Shown here: positions 26,790-36,629 of the stretch, in pieces
Layout: the number at the start of each line of letters is the position of its first letter
How positions within the stretch are numbered: the stretch's first letter is position 1
Position numbers and translations under genes: made by a program
Assembly: GCA_943787445.1 (NCBI GenBank)
Contig: CALSML010000016.1
Location: 39,476-103,475 of the forward strand
Direction of reading: 5' to 3'
Length of the DNA stretch: 64,000 nt
Source: an uncultured Alphaproteobacteria bacterium
Lineage (GTDB): Bacteria > Pseudomonadota > Alphaproteobacteria > UBA6615
Notes under the pieces: generated by a model
What the model was told of the DNA's origin: nothing
What the model saw: only the letters and a program-made list of their open reading frames with translations
The model's database searches: none

Positions 26790-27624
26790 CTAGTGGTCGC
26801 CAATCCAGCTGATGGCAAGATCACTCCACTCACCACCCGGCGCCGCCCCTTCACCCAAAACCGAAAAATGGGTCTTCCCGGACATCTCGAGCGTGTCCAC
26901 ATCTGCACCGGCGACCGCAAGGGACGCTGCAAATGCCTTCCCCTGTGGAATCAGGAACGGGTAGTCGTCGCTTCCCCAGGAGACGAGGAACGGCGGCAGA
27001 TTTCCGGCCAAACGATGCTGTGGACTTTTCTCCCGCCCATCATCTCCTTCCGCAAGACAGGGCGGGCGGCCAGTCGGCGTAATCCGCTTCCGAGGACACA
27101 TCATAAACCCCTGATATCGGGAGGCAGCCCTTGATGACATTACGTGCCAGACCGTGGCGTGCCTGCCAGTCGCCCGTCACCGCCAGCTGCGCCGCATAAT
27201 GACCTCCCGAAGAATGACCACCGATGAATATCCGATTTGGATCACCCCCATGGCGGTCTACATTCGCAGCCAGACAGGCAATCCCGTTACAGAGATCAGG
27301 AAAACCTTCGTCAAAGTGGCTAGGAGCTAGACGGTGCCCGAGACTCGCAAAGGTAATTCCGGCGTCATGGAACGCCGGTGCCATGAACGCCATAGCTTCC
27401 TTATGACCGCTGGTCCAGCGTCCACCATGAACAAACGCGAAGACCGCGCCTGTAGGCTTGGCAGCCGGATAAATCGCAATGCGCTGGTAGATGTCATCTC
27501 CCCACGCAATATCGACCCCTTCAATATCCCGGCTTCGATCCCAGAGTTCATTCTGAAATGCGAGAATGGGCTCAGGCCGTGGCAATTGCGGCGGATAGTC
27601 CTCAAATCTCAGAAGCGGCATCAT
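26790..27624 (-). pseudogene. Alpha/beta hydrolase (arylformamidase/esterase-like), one frameshift
   Basis: The protein belongs to the alpha/beta hydrolase fold of the kynurenine-formamidase/esterase type. The oxyanion motif is VFAFVHGGRWTSGHK near residue 70 and the nucleophile serine is in FIGGHSSGGHYAAQLA; the C-terminal part supplies the acid (SWGSDDYPFLIPQG) and histidine (MSGKTHFSVLGEG). The frame breaks near 27060: one reading ends YADWPPALSCGRR, the other continues PPCLAEGDDGREKSPQHRLA, so a single base was lost or gained. The ATG at 27624 follows a GGGGGA site. The substrate is not known; no kynurenine genes are nearby. Confidence 0.8.
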
Positions 27625-27657
27625 CGTCCCCCAAAAATTCACTCAAAAAATCTGATT

Positions 27658-28320
27658 CTAAAGCCTGCCGACTGTGCCATCGGCAGCGTCATTGATCTTG
27701 ATATAAAAGGCGCGCTCATCAAACCCCTCGACCAATTTGGCCTTCCGAAAGGTGACGCCTGTTTCGTCATGGCGCAAAAGTACAGAAGCAAAGGCAAGTG
27801 CGTTCAGGTCCACCCTGTCCTGATCAAATGCCGATATTCGAAATTCGCCCCCCTGGCAGACCGCAACAATCCAGTAGTATCCACCACTCCCGAGTTGTTG
27901 GCCGGCCGAATCCGGAGACGCAGCGACATCTTCCCGATAGGCATTGATAATCTGCGAGACCTGAGCTTCGGTCAGACGGCTTTCAGATTTTTGCAATTCC
28001 CACGGACCGAGAGGATTCGAGAACGAAAACCGCCCGACATTGCCACTTTCGTTGCGCGCGCGCGCCGAGTACTCCGCCCCACCGTTGTCAGTTTTCAACT
28101 CATAGGCGCGGATTTGTCTCTCGTAGACACCATTGTAGACAAACCGAAAATGGTCGGGGCTGCCAGCCAAACAGGCTGACTTGATATCGTCTCCTGCCAC
28201 AAAACTGAACCAGGTGAACGAGCGTGAGACCGGATTGCCGACAGAGTCGGTATATGTCGTGCATGAGGCGAGAACCAACAGGGCTGACAGGATCGAAATC
28301 TTCGAAATCATGGTTCTCAT
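27658..28320 (-). CDS. Putative lipoprotein of unknown function
   Basis: A 220-residue protein with a lipoprotein signal: a short hydrophobic stretch ends in the lipobox LLVLASC, making Cys20 the lipidated residue. I do not recognise the rest. It has a mixed, soluble composition with YYWIVAVCQGGEFRISAFDQ and a C-terminal FDERAFYIKINDAADG. An alternative start three codons in (MISKISIL) keeps the signal. It is 33 bases upstream of the esterase start, so the two may be cotranscribed, and divergent from the carboxypeptidase gene across 114 bases. Confidence 0.7.
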   Translation of the reverse strand: MRTMISKISILSALLVLASCTTYTDSVGNPVSRSFTWFSFVAGDDIKSACLAGSPDHFRFVYNGVYERQIRAYELKTDNGGAEYSARARNESGNVGRFSFSNPLGPWELQKSESRLTEAQVSQIINAYREDVAASPDSAGQQLGSGGYYWIVAVCQGGEFRISAFDQDRVDLNALAFASVLLRHDETGVTFRKAKLVEGFDERAFYIKINDAADGTVGRL

Positions 28321-28434
28321 CGCAGGTCGAAGTCTCGGATTTGTGATGCTTTATTGCGACACGCTATTTACACGCTTTCGGGACGTTGACTAGAATTTGC
28401 TTGATTCAATTGAGAAATCAATCCTGCGCCTCAA

Positions 28435-29692
28435 ATGATGGGACCGCCGCCCGTGTTCGAATGCCTAAGCAATGCAGTTTACAGCATTGGGCGACGCGCG
28501 TCGCGTTGGGGGCTGGGTCTGGCTGTCCCCGTCTTGGCCGTGATTGCGATCGCTGCAACTTCGGACACGGCAGAAGCCAAATATGCGGCATTCGTGATCG
28601 ATGCCAATACTGGTCAGGTCCTTCTACGCCCGCAATGCCGACACCCGGCGTTTTCCGGCCTCACTCACGAAAATGATGACTCTCTACATGGCCTTTGAGG
28701 CCCTGGAGACAAGAAAGCTGACAGCAGATCAGCCGCTACCGGTGTCACGGCGTGCCGCCGGTCAGGCACCGTCAAAGCTCGGCCTGAAAGCCGGGCAGAC
28801 GATCACCGTCGAAGAAGCCATCAACGCCCTGTCTGTAAAATCAGCCAACGATGTGGCCACGGTTGTGGGCGAGGCCATTGGTGGAACCGAAGCGAATTTC
28901 GCGCGCCTGATGACACGCCGTGCCCACGCGCTGGGCATGACCAACACAACCTTTATGAACGCATCCGGGCTCCCCAACAGTCGCCAGAAAAGTACGGCGC
29001 GGGATATGGCAACCCTGGGAAAAGCCTTGCTGGACAATTTCCCAGGCTATTACAGCTACTTTTCCAAACTCAACTACAAACACAACAAACGCACCTACCG
29101 GAACCACAACAAGTTGCTGCGCACCTATGAGGGCATGGACGGCATCAAGACCGGATATATCCGGGCTTCGGGTTTCAATCTTGTCGCATCGGCGGAACGC
29201 GACGGCGTGCGACTGATCGGCGTCGTGTTTGGCGGCAAGACAGGCCAGTCGCGCGATGCACATATGGCATCATTGCTGAACAGGTCGTGGCCGAAGGCAA
29301 AAGCCAATTCCACCGTCGCCGCCCTGCCCGTTCCCAAGCCGGGGCTTCCCGGCGAAGACGCGCCGGCTTCAATACCCAAACCAAAGCTTGCCCTGGCACA
29401 GCCAACCACGGATATCCGCTGGGGTGTTCAGATTGGCGCATTTCGCGGACAAAGCAAGGCTCGCTCCGCTGCCGGTTTCACAGCCAAACGCCTGCAGGAT
29501 CTGCCGGCAACCGCGATTGTTCAGGTCACGCCTCTGCACGGCGAACGTGAAACACTCTACCGCGCTCGGATCGTGGGTATGGACCGGAATATCGCCAGCA
29601 ATGTCTGCCGCAAACTGCGCAGGACCGGATCACCCTGCGTCATGGTGACACCAAGCGGAGACCTGCAAATTGCCAATGCCGGACGCAGCTGA
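28435..29692 (+). pseudogene. D-alanyl-D-alanine carboxypeptidase with C-terminal SPOR domain, one frameshift
   Basis: This penicillin-binding protein of the S11 family trims peptidoglycan stem peptides in the periplasm. An N-terminal hydrophobic signal (GLAVPVLAVIAIAATSDTAEA) leads to KYAAFVIDANTGQV; the catalytic motifs are SLTK (RFPASLTKMMTLYM), SAN (LSVKSANDVATV) and KTG (DGIKTGYIRASGFNLVAS). The last 80 residues form a SPOR domain (WGVQIGAFRGQSKARSAAGF), which binds denuded glycan at division sites. The frame breaks at about 28620: GTCCTTCTACGCC should read GTCTTCTACGCC, restoring TGQVFYARNADTRRFPASL. Otherwise the protein is complete. Confidence 0.87.
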
Positions 29693-29708
29693 CGCAGCGC
29701 AGACCAAC

Positions 29709-30161
29709 ATGGCTGAGCTGCATCTCGAAGACTTCTCTGCCGGACAGACCTTCGAACTGGGTGAACACCACTTTACCCGTGACGAAATTCTCGAATTCGC
29801 AACCGTTTTCGACCCGCAAACCTTTCATATCGATGAAGCTGCGGCCGCGCAGTCAAACTACGGTGGACTGATCGCCAGCGGCTGGCACACAGGCTCTGTC
29901 TTCATGCGACTGCTGGTCGACGGGCTTCTGCATCGATGTGCTTCCATGGGATCACCCGGTGTCGACGAGCTTCGTTGGCTCGCCCCGGTTCGACCGGGAG
30001 ACACCTTGTCGGCACGCCTGAAAATCGAAGACGTCCACCCCTCCAAGAGTAGACCTGATCGCGGATTCATCACCACAAGTGCCGTACTCACAAATCAGGA
30101 TGGTACCGACGTGCTGACACTACGTGCGCCTTTGATGATGCAACGCCGCACACCGGACTAG
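29709..30161 (+). CDS. MaoC-like (R)-hydratase/dehydratase family protein
   Basis: MaoC-like proteins have the hot-dog fold and usually hydrate enoyl-CoA. The 150-residue form starts MAELHLEDFSAGQTFELGEH; the hydratase-2 region reads FATVFDPQTFHIDEAAAAQS and GLIASGWHTGSVFMRLLVDG, where the catalytic Asp and His lie, then LRWLAPVRPGDTLSARLKIE. An earlier ATG at 29676 would overlap the carboxypeptidase end. The presence of a phasin nearby makes a link to PHA or fatty acid metabolism possible but unproved. Confidence 0.85.
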   Translation: MAELHLEDFSAGQTFELGEHHFTRDEILEFATVFDPQTFHIDEAAAAQSNYGGLIASGWHTGSVFMRLLVDGLLHRCASMGSPGVDELRWLAPVRPGDTLSARLKIEDVHPSKSRPDRGFITTSAVLTNQDGTDVLTLRAPLMMQRRTPD

Positions 30162-30169
30162 TCCACAAA

Positions 30170-30198
30170 GAAAAAGCCCCGCCGACAGGACGGGGCTT
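30170..30198 (-). terminator. Rho-independent terminator
   Basis: On the minus strand AAGCCCCG pairs with CGGGGCTT around a nine-base loop and is followed by TTTTTC. It lies 24 bases past the monooxygenase stop at 30222. The stem could also slow rightward transcription from maoC, but there is no T run in that direction. Confidence 0.82.
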
Positions 30199-30221
30199 CC
30201 TCAATTCTGTCTGACGGCTGT

Positions 30222-31336
30222 CTATTCTGCGGCTTCCGATTTGCCGATCGCAGCATTGACGCGTGGCATGACCTCTTCGGCCATCAGCTGCATCGAGCGG
30301 CGGCCCAGGCTTTCATCCACCCAGTCCATGCCGGCATAGACCAATTCACCAAAGTCACCGGTGACTTCACGGAATGCGAGGATCTGATCGACCACATCGT
30401 TCACCGTTCCGGTGATGACCAGATCATCAAGCACCCGATCAATCGTGATCGCATCATCAGGCTCATCACGATCATGCTTGAAGACAACATGGCGATTGGC
30501 TTTCTTCAGCTTCGTATAAAGCTGGTTGTAGTAGAAACGATAGGGGCTCTTTGCATCGTCCTTGCCATAGCTTTGCGCGGTGGCATCATCGTCAGCGACA
30601 AAGACCGTCCGTGCGATACGCCAGTCCGAAGTGTCCGCTTTGATGCCAACCTCTTCCTTGCCCTGCGCGTAGTTGTTCCAGTGGGTGGGCAGCCCATTTG
30701 TCGAGCAGGAAGTTCGCTGATAACGGATGGAAATCCCGCTTGCCCATGGCGATCACACCTTTGGAAAATGGTGCCACAACCGTACCGACAATTTCCGGAC
30801 GCGGGTCCTGATACGGCTTCGGCATGATCCCGACGCCCGTTTCCGCGAACAGCGTCTGCTCGGTGGTCACCTTGAACCGGTTCCCGGGAAGATCGATCTT
30901 GTAGGGTGGGGTCGCGTTGCCAGATTTCGAGGATCACATCGATCGCCTCGGCAAACATCTGGTTGCGATCCTCGTCCAGAATCCCCAGAGCCTCGGCATC
31001 CGACGTCAATGCACCCGGGCTGATGCCCATGATGAAACGACCCTCGGCCAGATGATCGAACATCGCCGCATGGGTCGCGACCAATGTCGGATGAAGATGC
31101 GAGAGGTTCGTGGTTCCGGTGGCCAGCTTGATCTGCTTGGTCGAGTGGATCAGCGTCGCATGAAACAGCATGGAACTGGTGATGTTCTCTGCCGCATCGG
31201 ACAGATGCTCGCCCATGAATGCGTCGTAGAATCCCAGTTCGTCACAAAAGATAATCGCGTTGCGATCCTCTTTCAGTGTCTCGGTGTAGTTGCGGTGCAG
31301 CGGATGCACCGGCATGGCGAAGTAACCTAATCTCAT
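30222..31336 (-). pseudogene. LLM-class flavin-dependent oxidoreductase, two frameshifts
   Basis: Luciferase-like monooxygenases use reduced FMN or F420 and oxygen. The N-terminal part reads MRLGYFAMPVHPLHRNY, FYDAFMGEHLSDAAENI, KLATGTTNLSHLHPTLVATH and MFDHLAEGRFIMGISPGALT. The frame then changes near 30905 (ACCCTACAAG should read ACCTACAAG), giving YKIDLPGNRF and TTEQTLFAETGVGIMPKPYQ, and again near 30695, leading to the C-terminus LVITGTVNDVVDQILAFREV and MDWVDESLGRRSMQLMAEEV. All parts of the barrel are present. The substrate is unknown. A terminator follows. Confidence 0.82.
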
Positions 31337-31477
31337 CGCGACCTCTTTCCTTGAGTTCGGTTTCCTGAATTTCCTATCGGCAATTTAGCCGTTTCCGTCT
31401 GGCGGACGAAGCTCAATTCCGGAAAGGAACTTGTGCCATTGTCTCGGTGCAAAAGATTACGCCCGGCGCTCGCGATT

Positions 31478-32863
31478 TCAAAGGTCTGCAGGTGCGACAA
31501 TTCCACTCTCGGCCAACTGCGCTGTCAGCGCGTCTTTGAGCCGCGCGAGCCCATCCATGTCCCGGGCTTCGCAGCGCGCCACCAACACATCCTGCGTGTT
31601 CGAAGCGCGCAACAGCCACCAGCCATCCTCGGTGTTCACGCGAACGCCGTCGATGGCGGTGACATCGGCGCCAGCGGCATCCAGACGCCCGGCAACCTCC
31701 TCGATCACCTCGAACTTGCGCTCTTCAGCGCAGGGAAAGCGCAACTCAGGAGTGTTTTCGACTTCAGGAATGCGGTCACGCAGTTCCGCGAGCGTGATTT
31801 CCTGACGCTCCAGCAATGCCAGGAGCCGAACCGCGGCATAAAGCCCATCGTCGAACCCAAAATAGCGGTCTGCAAAAAAGATGTGGCCGCTCATCTCGCC
31901 GGCCAGGGGTGATCCGGTTTCTGACATCTTTGCTTTGATCAGTGAATGGCCTGTCTTCCACATAACAGGGACCCCACCAAGGCGGGCCACCTCATCGAAG
32001 AGAACTTGGCTCGATTTCACATCCGCGATGATCGTCGCGCCGGGATCGTCGCGTAAAACGTCCTCGGCAAAGAGCATCATCAACTGGTCCGCCCAGAGAA
32101 TTCGCCCTTTCCCGTCGACCACACCGATGCGATCCCCGTCACCATCAAAGGCAATACCCAGCTCGCAGTCATGTTCTGCAATATGATTCTGAAGATCGAC
32201 CAGGTTTTCGGCAACGGTCGGATCCGGATGGTGACCGGGAAATGTCCCGTCCACAATGCCGTTCACCACGTGATGATGCCCCGGCATGCGCGTGCAGAGC
32301 ATGTTCAGAACCTCGCCTGCCGCACCATTGCCCGGATCCCATGCGATACGGGCCATGCGCAACGGCTGATGTTCGCGCGCCAGCACATCCACGTAGTCGG
32401 CGCGAATATCGATATCTTCGACACTGCCTTCGCCGGGTGCGTAGGCAGCGCTTTCAGCGATGGATCCCAAATTCTGAATCGCATCGCCAAAGAACGGTTT
32501 TCCCGCCAGCGTCATCTTGAAACCGTTGTAGTCTGCCGGATTGTGACTGCCGGTCACCATGATCCCCGACCCGGTGTCGAGATGCCGGATCGCGAAGGAA
32601 AGCATGGGTGTTGGCCCCATATTGATCCGCTTCACATGCAGGCCACAGGCCATCAGCCCTTCGAGCACGGCTTCAGCGAGTCTCGGTGATGTCAGGCGAC
32701 CATCAAATCCAAGCGCAACCTGATCACCGCCGGCTTCAACGACGCAGGTTCCGAACGCACGTCCGACCGCATAGGCGTCATCACGCGACAAGGTGTCATC
32801 AACCACCCCTCGAATGTCGTACTCGCGCAGGATCGCAGGATTGAAACTGTGGGAACTGGACAT
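31478..32863 (-). CDS. Phosphomannomutase/phosphoglucomutase
   Basis: This alpha-D-phosphohexomutase interconverts hexose 1- and 6-phosphates, feeding nucleotide-sugar synthesis. The 461-residue protein has FNPAILREYDIRGVVDDTLS, the phosphoserine loop GIMVTGSHNPADYNGFKMTL, the magnesium loop IAFDGDGDRIGVVDGKG, the sugar-binding loop SPLAGEMSGHIFFAD and the C-terminal phosphate-binding region VRVNTEDGWWLLRASNTQ. These match the AlgC-type bifunctional enzyme. It is 9 bases downstream of ugd, in one leftward unit with galU. Confidence 0.93.
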   Translation of the reverse strand: MSSSHSFNPAILREYDIRGVVDDTLSRDDAYAVGRAFGTCVVEAGGDQVALGFDGRLTSPRLAEAVLEGLMACGLHVKRINMGPTPMLSFAIRHLDTGSGIMVTGSHNPADYNGFKMTLAGKPFFGDAIQNLGSIAESAAYAPGEGSVEDIDIRADYVDVLAREHQPLRMARIAWDPGNGAAGEVLNMLCTRMPGHHHVVNGIVDGTFPGHHPDPTVAENLVDLQNHIAEHDCELGIAFDGDGDRIGVVDGKGRILWADQLMMLFAEDVLRDDPGATIIADVKSSQVLFDEVARLGGVPVMWKTGHSLIKAKMSETGSPLAGEMSGHIFFADRYFGFDDGLYAAVRLLALLERQEITLAELRDRIPEVENTPELRFPCAEERKFEVIEEVAGRLDAAGADVTAIDGVRVNTEDGWWLLRASNTQDVLVARCEARDMDGLARLKDALTAQLAESGIVAPADL

Positions 32864-32872
32864 ACGGATCCC

Positions 32873-34195
32873 TTAGCTTGCTGCGGTTACGGAAGCGCGA
32901 CCGACCGAAATATAGTCAAAACCCGACTCCCGCATTTCTTCCGGGCGATAGATATTGCGCAAATCGACCATCACCGGGCGCTTCAGAAGTTCTTTGGCGC
33001 GCGCGAGATCGAGCGCACGGAATTCGTTCCACTCAGTCACGATCGCCACAACATCGGCACCATCCATCGCATCATAAGCATCCGAACACCAGACAGGGCC
33101 TTCCATGATCGCTCTGGCTTCATCCATGCCGACCGGATCAAACACACGCACCGTTGCCCCGGCCTCGATCAGGCGCGGCACGATCACCAGACTGGGTGAG
33201 TCCCGCATATCATCGGTATTGGGTTTGAAGGTCAGTCCCAATACCGCAACCGTCTTGCCGGAAACATCACCCTCACACGCATCAATGATTTTCTGCGCCA
33301 TGGCTTCCTTGCGATTGGCATTGACCTCAATGACCTGCTCGACAATGGAAATCGGCGCACCCACATCGCGTGCAGAACGCACAAGTGCTTCGGTGTCCTT
33401 GGGAAAACACGATCCGCCATATCCGGGGCCGGCATGCAGAAACTTGGATCCGATGCGGCCATCGAGGCCGATCCCCTTCGCCACATCCTGAACATCCGCG
33501 CCAACTTTTTCACAAAGGTCAGCGAACTCATTGATGAACGTGATCTTCGTCGCCAGAAACGTATTGGCGGCATATTTGATCAGTTCCGCCGTTTCCAGAC
33601 TGGTGTGAATAATCGGTGTGTCACGCAAAAACAGCGGCCGGTACAACGACCCTACCGTTTCGGCCGCGCGCGCGGAATCGGCACCAATCACCACGCGATC
33701 CGGACGCTTGAAATCCTCGATGGCCGAACCTTCGCGCAGGAATTCCGGATTCGAGGCGATTTCGATTTCGCCGTCCGGCCGAACCGCCTGAATGCGCTTC
33801 ATGACTTCCCGCCCCGTCCCCACAGGTACGGTCGATTTGGTCACCACGACGGTGTAGCCGTCCGCGTGGCGCGCAATGTCTTCAGCGGCCTGAAAGACAT
33901 AACTCAGATCTGCGTGACCATCGCCGCGCCGGGAAGGTGTACCAACAGCAATGAAAACGGCGTCGGCCGTTTTGACAGCACTGGCAAGATCCGTCGTGAA
34001 ACTCAGACGACCGGCCGCAACATTGCGTTCGACAAGATCATCGAGACTCGGCTCATAGATCGGCATTTGTCCGTTCTCGAGCATCGATATTTTTTCGGAA
34101 TTGTTGTCGACACAGACCACATCCCAGCCGAACTCGGAAAAACAGGCTCCCGAGACAAGCCCCACATAACCGGTGCCCACCATCGCGATCTTCAT
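32873..34195 (-). CDS. ugd: UDP-glucose 6-dehydrogenase
   Basis: Ugd oxidises UDP-glucose twice with NAD to give UDP-glucuronate for capsule, exopolysaccharide or lipid A modification. The 440-residue protein has the NAD motif MVGTGYVGLVSGACFSEFGW, FIAVGTPSRRGDGHADLSYV, STVPVGTGREV, SNPEFLREGSAIEDF, KYAANTFLATKITFINEFAD and the catalytic cysteine in GPGYGGSCFPKDTEALV. The C-terminal domain has VLGLTFKPNTDDMRDSPS. Its ATG overlaps the galU stop in ATGA, implying coupled translation. Confidence 0.96.
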   Translation of the reverse strand: MKIAMVGTGYVGLVSGACFSEFGWDVVCVDNNSEKISMLENGQMPIYEPSLDDLVERNVAAGRLSFTTDLASAVKTADAVFIAVGTPSRRGDGHADLSYVFQAAEDIARHADGYTVVVTKSTVPVGTGREVMKRIQAVRPDGEIEIASNPEFLREGSAIEDFKRPDRVVIGADSARAAETVGSLYRPLFLRDTPIIHTSLETAELIKYAANTFLATKITFINEFADLCEKVGADVQDVAKGIGLDGRIGSKFLHAGPGYGGSCFPKDTEALVRSARDVGAPISIVEQVIEVNANRKEAMAQKIIDACEGDVSGKTVAVLGLTFKPNTDDMRDSPSLVIVPRLIEAGATVRVFDPVGMDEARAIMEGPVWCSDAYDAMDGADVVAIVTEWNEFRALDLARAKELLKRPVMVDLRNIYRPEEMRESGFDYISVGRASVTAAS

Positions 34196-35073
34196 GCGAA
34201 GGCCTTGCTCAAACGTGCGATCATATCCCGCGTGCCCGGCCCCAGATCATCGCGGGACAGCGCGAATGCAATATTTGCTTCCAGGAAACCGAGCTTGTCA
34301 CCGCAGTCGAAACGCTCTCCCTCAAAGGCCAGTCCGTGGAAGGCCTGGCGATCGATCAGACGCGCCATCGCATCGGTCAGCTGGATTTCGCCACCCGCTC
34401 CCGTCTCCTGACGCTCAAGTTCAGTGAAGACCTCCGGCATCAGAATATAGCGACCGATGACCGCCAGATTGGAAGGAGCTGTCCCGGCGGCAGGTTTCTC
34501 CACCAGACCTTCAACCGGACGCACATCGCCTGTTGCACCACCGGCATCAATGATGCCGTAACGTGACGTTTGGTCGTCAGGTACCTCCATCGCCGCTACG
34601 ACATTGCCGCCGGTTTCCTCGAAGACATCCGTCATCTGCTTGAGGCAGGGTGTGTCGGCCATGATCAGATCATCGGCCAGAAGAACAGCAAAGGGTTCGT
34701 CACCAACCAGGTGTCGCGCACACCACACCGCATGGCCAAGCCCCAGGGGCTCCTGCTGGCGCACATAGGCGATGTCACCGGGCGGCAACAAAGTCTCGCG
34801 GAGATCCGCCAGCGCGTCATCCTTGTCCCGGTCCCGCAACAGCGCCTCGAGTTCCACACTATGGTCGAAATGATCCTCGATGGCGCTTTTGCCGCGTCCC
34901 GTCACGAATATGAATTGCTCGATACCCGCAGCGCGCGCTTCATCGACCGCGTACTGAATGAGCGGTCGGTCGACCACAGGAAGCATTTCCTTGGGCATCG
35001 CCTTGGTAGCGGGAAGGAACCGTGTCCCCATGCCGCCGACCGGGAAGATCGCCTTGCGTACGCGTTTTGCCAT
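34192..35073 (-). CDS. galU: UTP--glucose-1-phosphate uridylyltransferase
   Basis: GalU makes UDP-glucose from UTP and glucose 1-phosphate, giving the substrate for the adjoining ugd. The 293-residue protein opens MAKRVRKAIFPVGGMGTRFL, followed by PATKAMPKEMLPVVDRPLIQ, the nucleotide-binding signature. Later come FIFVTGRGKSAIEDHFDHS, EPLGLGHAVWCARHLVGDEP, VLLADDLIM and GRYILMPEVFTELE. I chose the ATG at 35073 because homologues begin here; the frame is open further upstream. The order galU-ugd-pgm makes the three enzymes a UDP-glucuronate supply unit. Confidence 0.95.
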   Translation of the reverse strand: MAKRVRKAIFPVGGMGTRFLPATKAMPKEMLPVVDRPLIQYAVDEARAAGIEQFIFVTGRGKSAIEDHFDHSVELEALLRDRDKDDALADLRETLLPPGDIAYVRQQEPLGLGHAVWCARHLVGDEPFAVLLADDLIMADTPCLKQMTDVFEETGGNVVAAMEVPDDQTSRYGIIDAGGATGDVRPVEGLVEKPAAGTAPSNLAVIGRYILMPEVFTELERQETGAGGEIQLTDAMARLIDRQAFHGLAFEGERFDCGDKLGFLEANIAFALSRDDLGPGTRDMIARLSKAFA

Positions 35074-35163
35074 GATTTTGGAGCGAAGTCCGTTTGCGAT
35101 GCGCCAAGCGGCAGGAACAGAAACTTTTGCCATAGCGCCACGATACCGCGCAAGCACGGCGGT

Positions 35164-35892
35164 CTATCGCTTCAACAGCACATCCTTGGCCTGATTAACC
35201 TTGGCAGCCATCCAGTCCGACCCGCCCTGATCGGGATGCACCCGTTTCATTTCCCGGCGATAAGCGGCTTCGATATCCGCCTCCGAAGCATCCGGCGTCA
35301 CGCCCAGGATTTCCCGTGCTTCATCCGCACTCATGCCATCACGGGTCCAGGGGCTGTCGGGATTGCCTGTACGGCCTTCGGACTCCCCGGTTGCCGCCTC
35401 CCCGACCACATCGCGCCATTCCGGCTGGGCACGATCCAGATAACTTTCCAGCACAATGCGAGACTGATCATCTTTCTGTGCGCATTCGCGCCAGAGCTCG
35501 ATCAGTTCGCCGAGCTTCATATCCAATAATGTCCGGCCCGAAAATGCGCCTTCGCGGACTGTGCCATCCATGTCGCCGGTATCGTGGTCGAGAGACATAC
35601 GCAGAAAACGCGTATCGATTTCACTCGCCTGCCCAGAGCTGGGCCCGCGGGCGTTCTTCTGCATGCTGCGTATCGCCCGCCAGCGCATCAGGAGTGGGAA
35701 TGCCGGGAAAGAGAGTGCCCAGAGCAAGTTCCAGCGACCGGACACGGCAATCGCGATCAGTCCAAACACGACAATGCCCCCGGCCACCCAGCGCAGAGCG
35801 CGGAAGACATCTGCCGGGCGGGCGCTCACGAACCAGCGTCCGACCAGATAGAGGCCGACGAGCAAACAGAAACCAAATGCAATCCAGGCCAT
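35164..35892 (-). CDS. Membrane-anchored J-domain protein
   Basis: J-domain proteins stimulate the ATPase of DnaK-type chaperones. This 242-residue protein has two or three N-terminal membrane segments (AWIAFGFCLLVGLYLVGRWF, WVAGGIVVFGLIAIAVSG, NLLWALSFPAFPLLM), a middle helical region (LLDMKLGELIELWRECAQKD) and a C-terminal J domain with EAREILGVTPDASEADIEAA, YRREMKRVHPDQGG and a final AKVNQAKDVLLKR. The HPD motif is intact. The layout resembles Tim14/DjlA-like proteins with the J domain facing the cytosol. Its start follows the VWA gene stop by five bases, so it is in the mipZ-VWA unit. Confidence 0.87.
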   Translation of the reverse strand: MAWIAFGFCLLVGLYLVGRWFVSARPADVFRALRWVAGGIVVFGLIAIAVSGRWNLLWALSFPAFPLLMRWRAIRSMQKNARGPSSGQASEIDTRFLRMSLDHDTGDMDGTVREGAFSGRTLLDMKLGELIELWRECAQKDDQSRIVLESYLDRAQPEWRDVVGEAATGESEGRTGNPDSPWTRDGMSADEAREILGVTPDASEADIEAAYRREMKRVHPDQGGSDWMAAKVNQAKDVLLKR

Positions 35893-35897
35893 CGGGG

Positions 35898-36629
35898 TTA
35901 CCTCTTTTCACGCATCTGATCGGCAATCTGCAGCGCATGACCGCCCCGGGACTTGCCCAGTTTCTTTAGGGCACGGCGCCCGCCCGCCGAAAAAAACGGC
36001 CACGGCGGCCAGAAGTTCCCGCAACTGCCGGGCGCTCCCGGCCTCAAAACCACAACAGGCCCCGCCGGACAAACGGGCAATCTGCTCGAAGGCGCGCCCG
36101 GAGATCGGCTCGCCACCCTCATGAAAGACAAACACCGGGGTTCCCACCAGGCCCAGCTGGCCCGCCAGATGTCCCAGATCGTCAATATCCTCCTCGACCA
36201 CATCACCCACGAAGACCAGCGCATCCACCTTGCGCTTACCGGTCTCCTTCAACGTGTGGTTGAGCAGTTTTTCGAATCTGGGTGCGCCCAGCAAGGCAGC
36301 GCACCTTCAGCATGCGGCGGTACCAGTTCTTCGGGTGAATCCAGCCATTTGGTGACCTTCATCTCTCCAAAACCGCGATAGAAGGCCAGCTGCACTTCAA
36401 GACCGCCGATTTCCTCGGTGGAGGTGAACATCTCGGACTGCAGTTGACAGGCCATGTCCCAAGTGGGCTCGCGACTGGCCGTCGCATCGATGGCGAACAG
36501 CAGCCGCCCCCGTTGTCCGGCCGGGGGCGCTGGGCGGGCGTGGTCGCGACCTTGTTGAGGAAGGCATCAATGTCAGCACGACTGGACTGGGCCAGCCGGC
36601 AATTTCGGATCCTGCGGGTCACCATTCAT
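35898..36629 (-). pseudogene. VWA-domain protein, frame interrupted
   Basis: A von Willebrand factor A protein of a bacterial cytosolic type, of unknown function. Pieces on the minus strand: MNGDPQDPKLPAGPVQS, SRADIDAFLNKVATTPAQRP, then GRLLFAIDATASREPTWDMA, where the DATAS stretch is a variant of the metal site (DxSxS), CQLQSEMFTSTEEIGGLEVQ, VDALVFVGDVVEEDIDDLGH and VFVFHEGGEPISGRAFEQIA, ending ADQMREKR. The frame shifts at about four places (near 36590, 36490-36500, 36290-36310 and 35990). Residues stay conserved across joins. The start lies at the end of mipZ and the stop is 5 bases before the J-domain gene. Confidence 0.75.

Noticed and set aside
33434..34411. Plus-strand frame of 325 codons over ugd and galU
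   Set aside because: Both minus-strand genes are full length with catalytic motifs, so this frame is a shadow.
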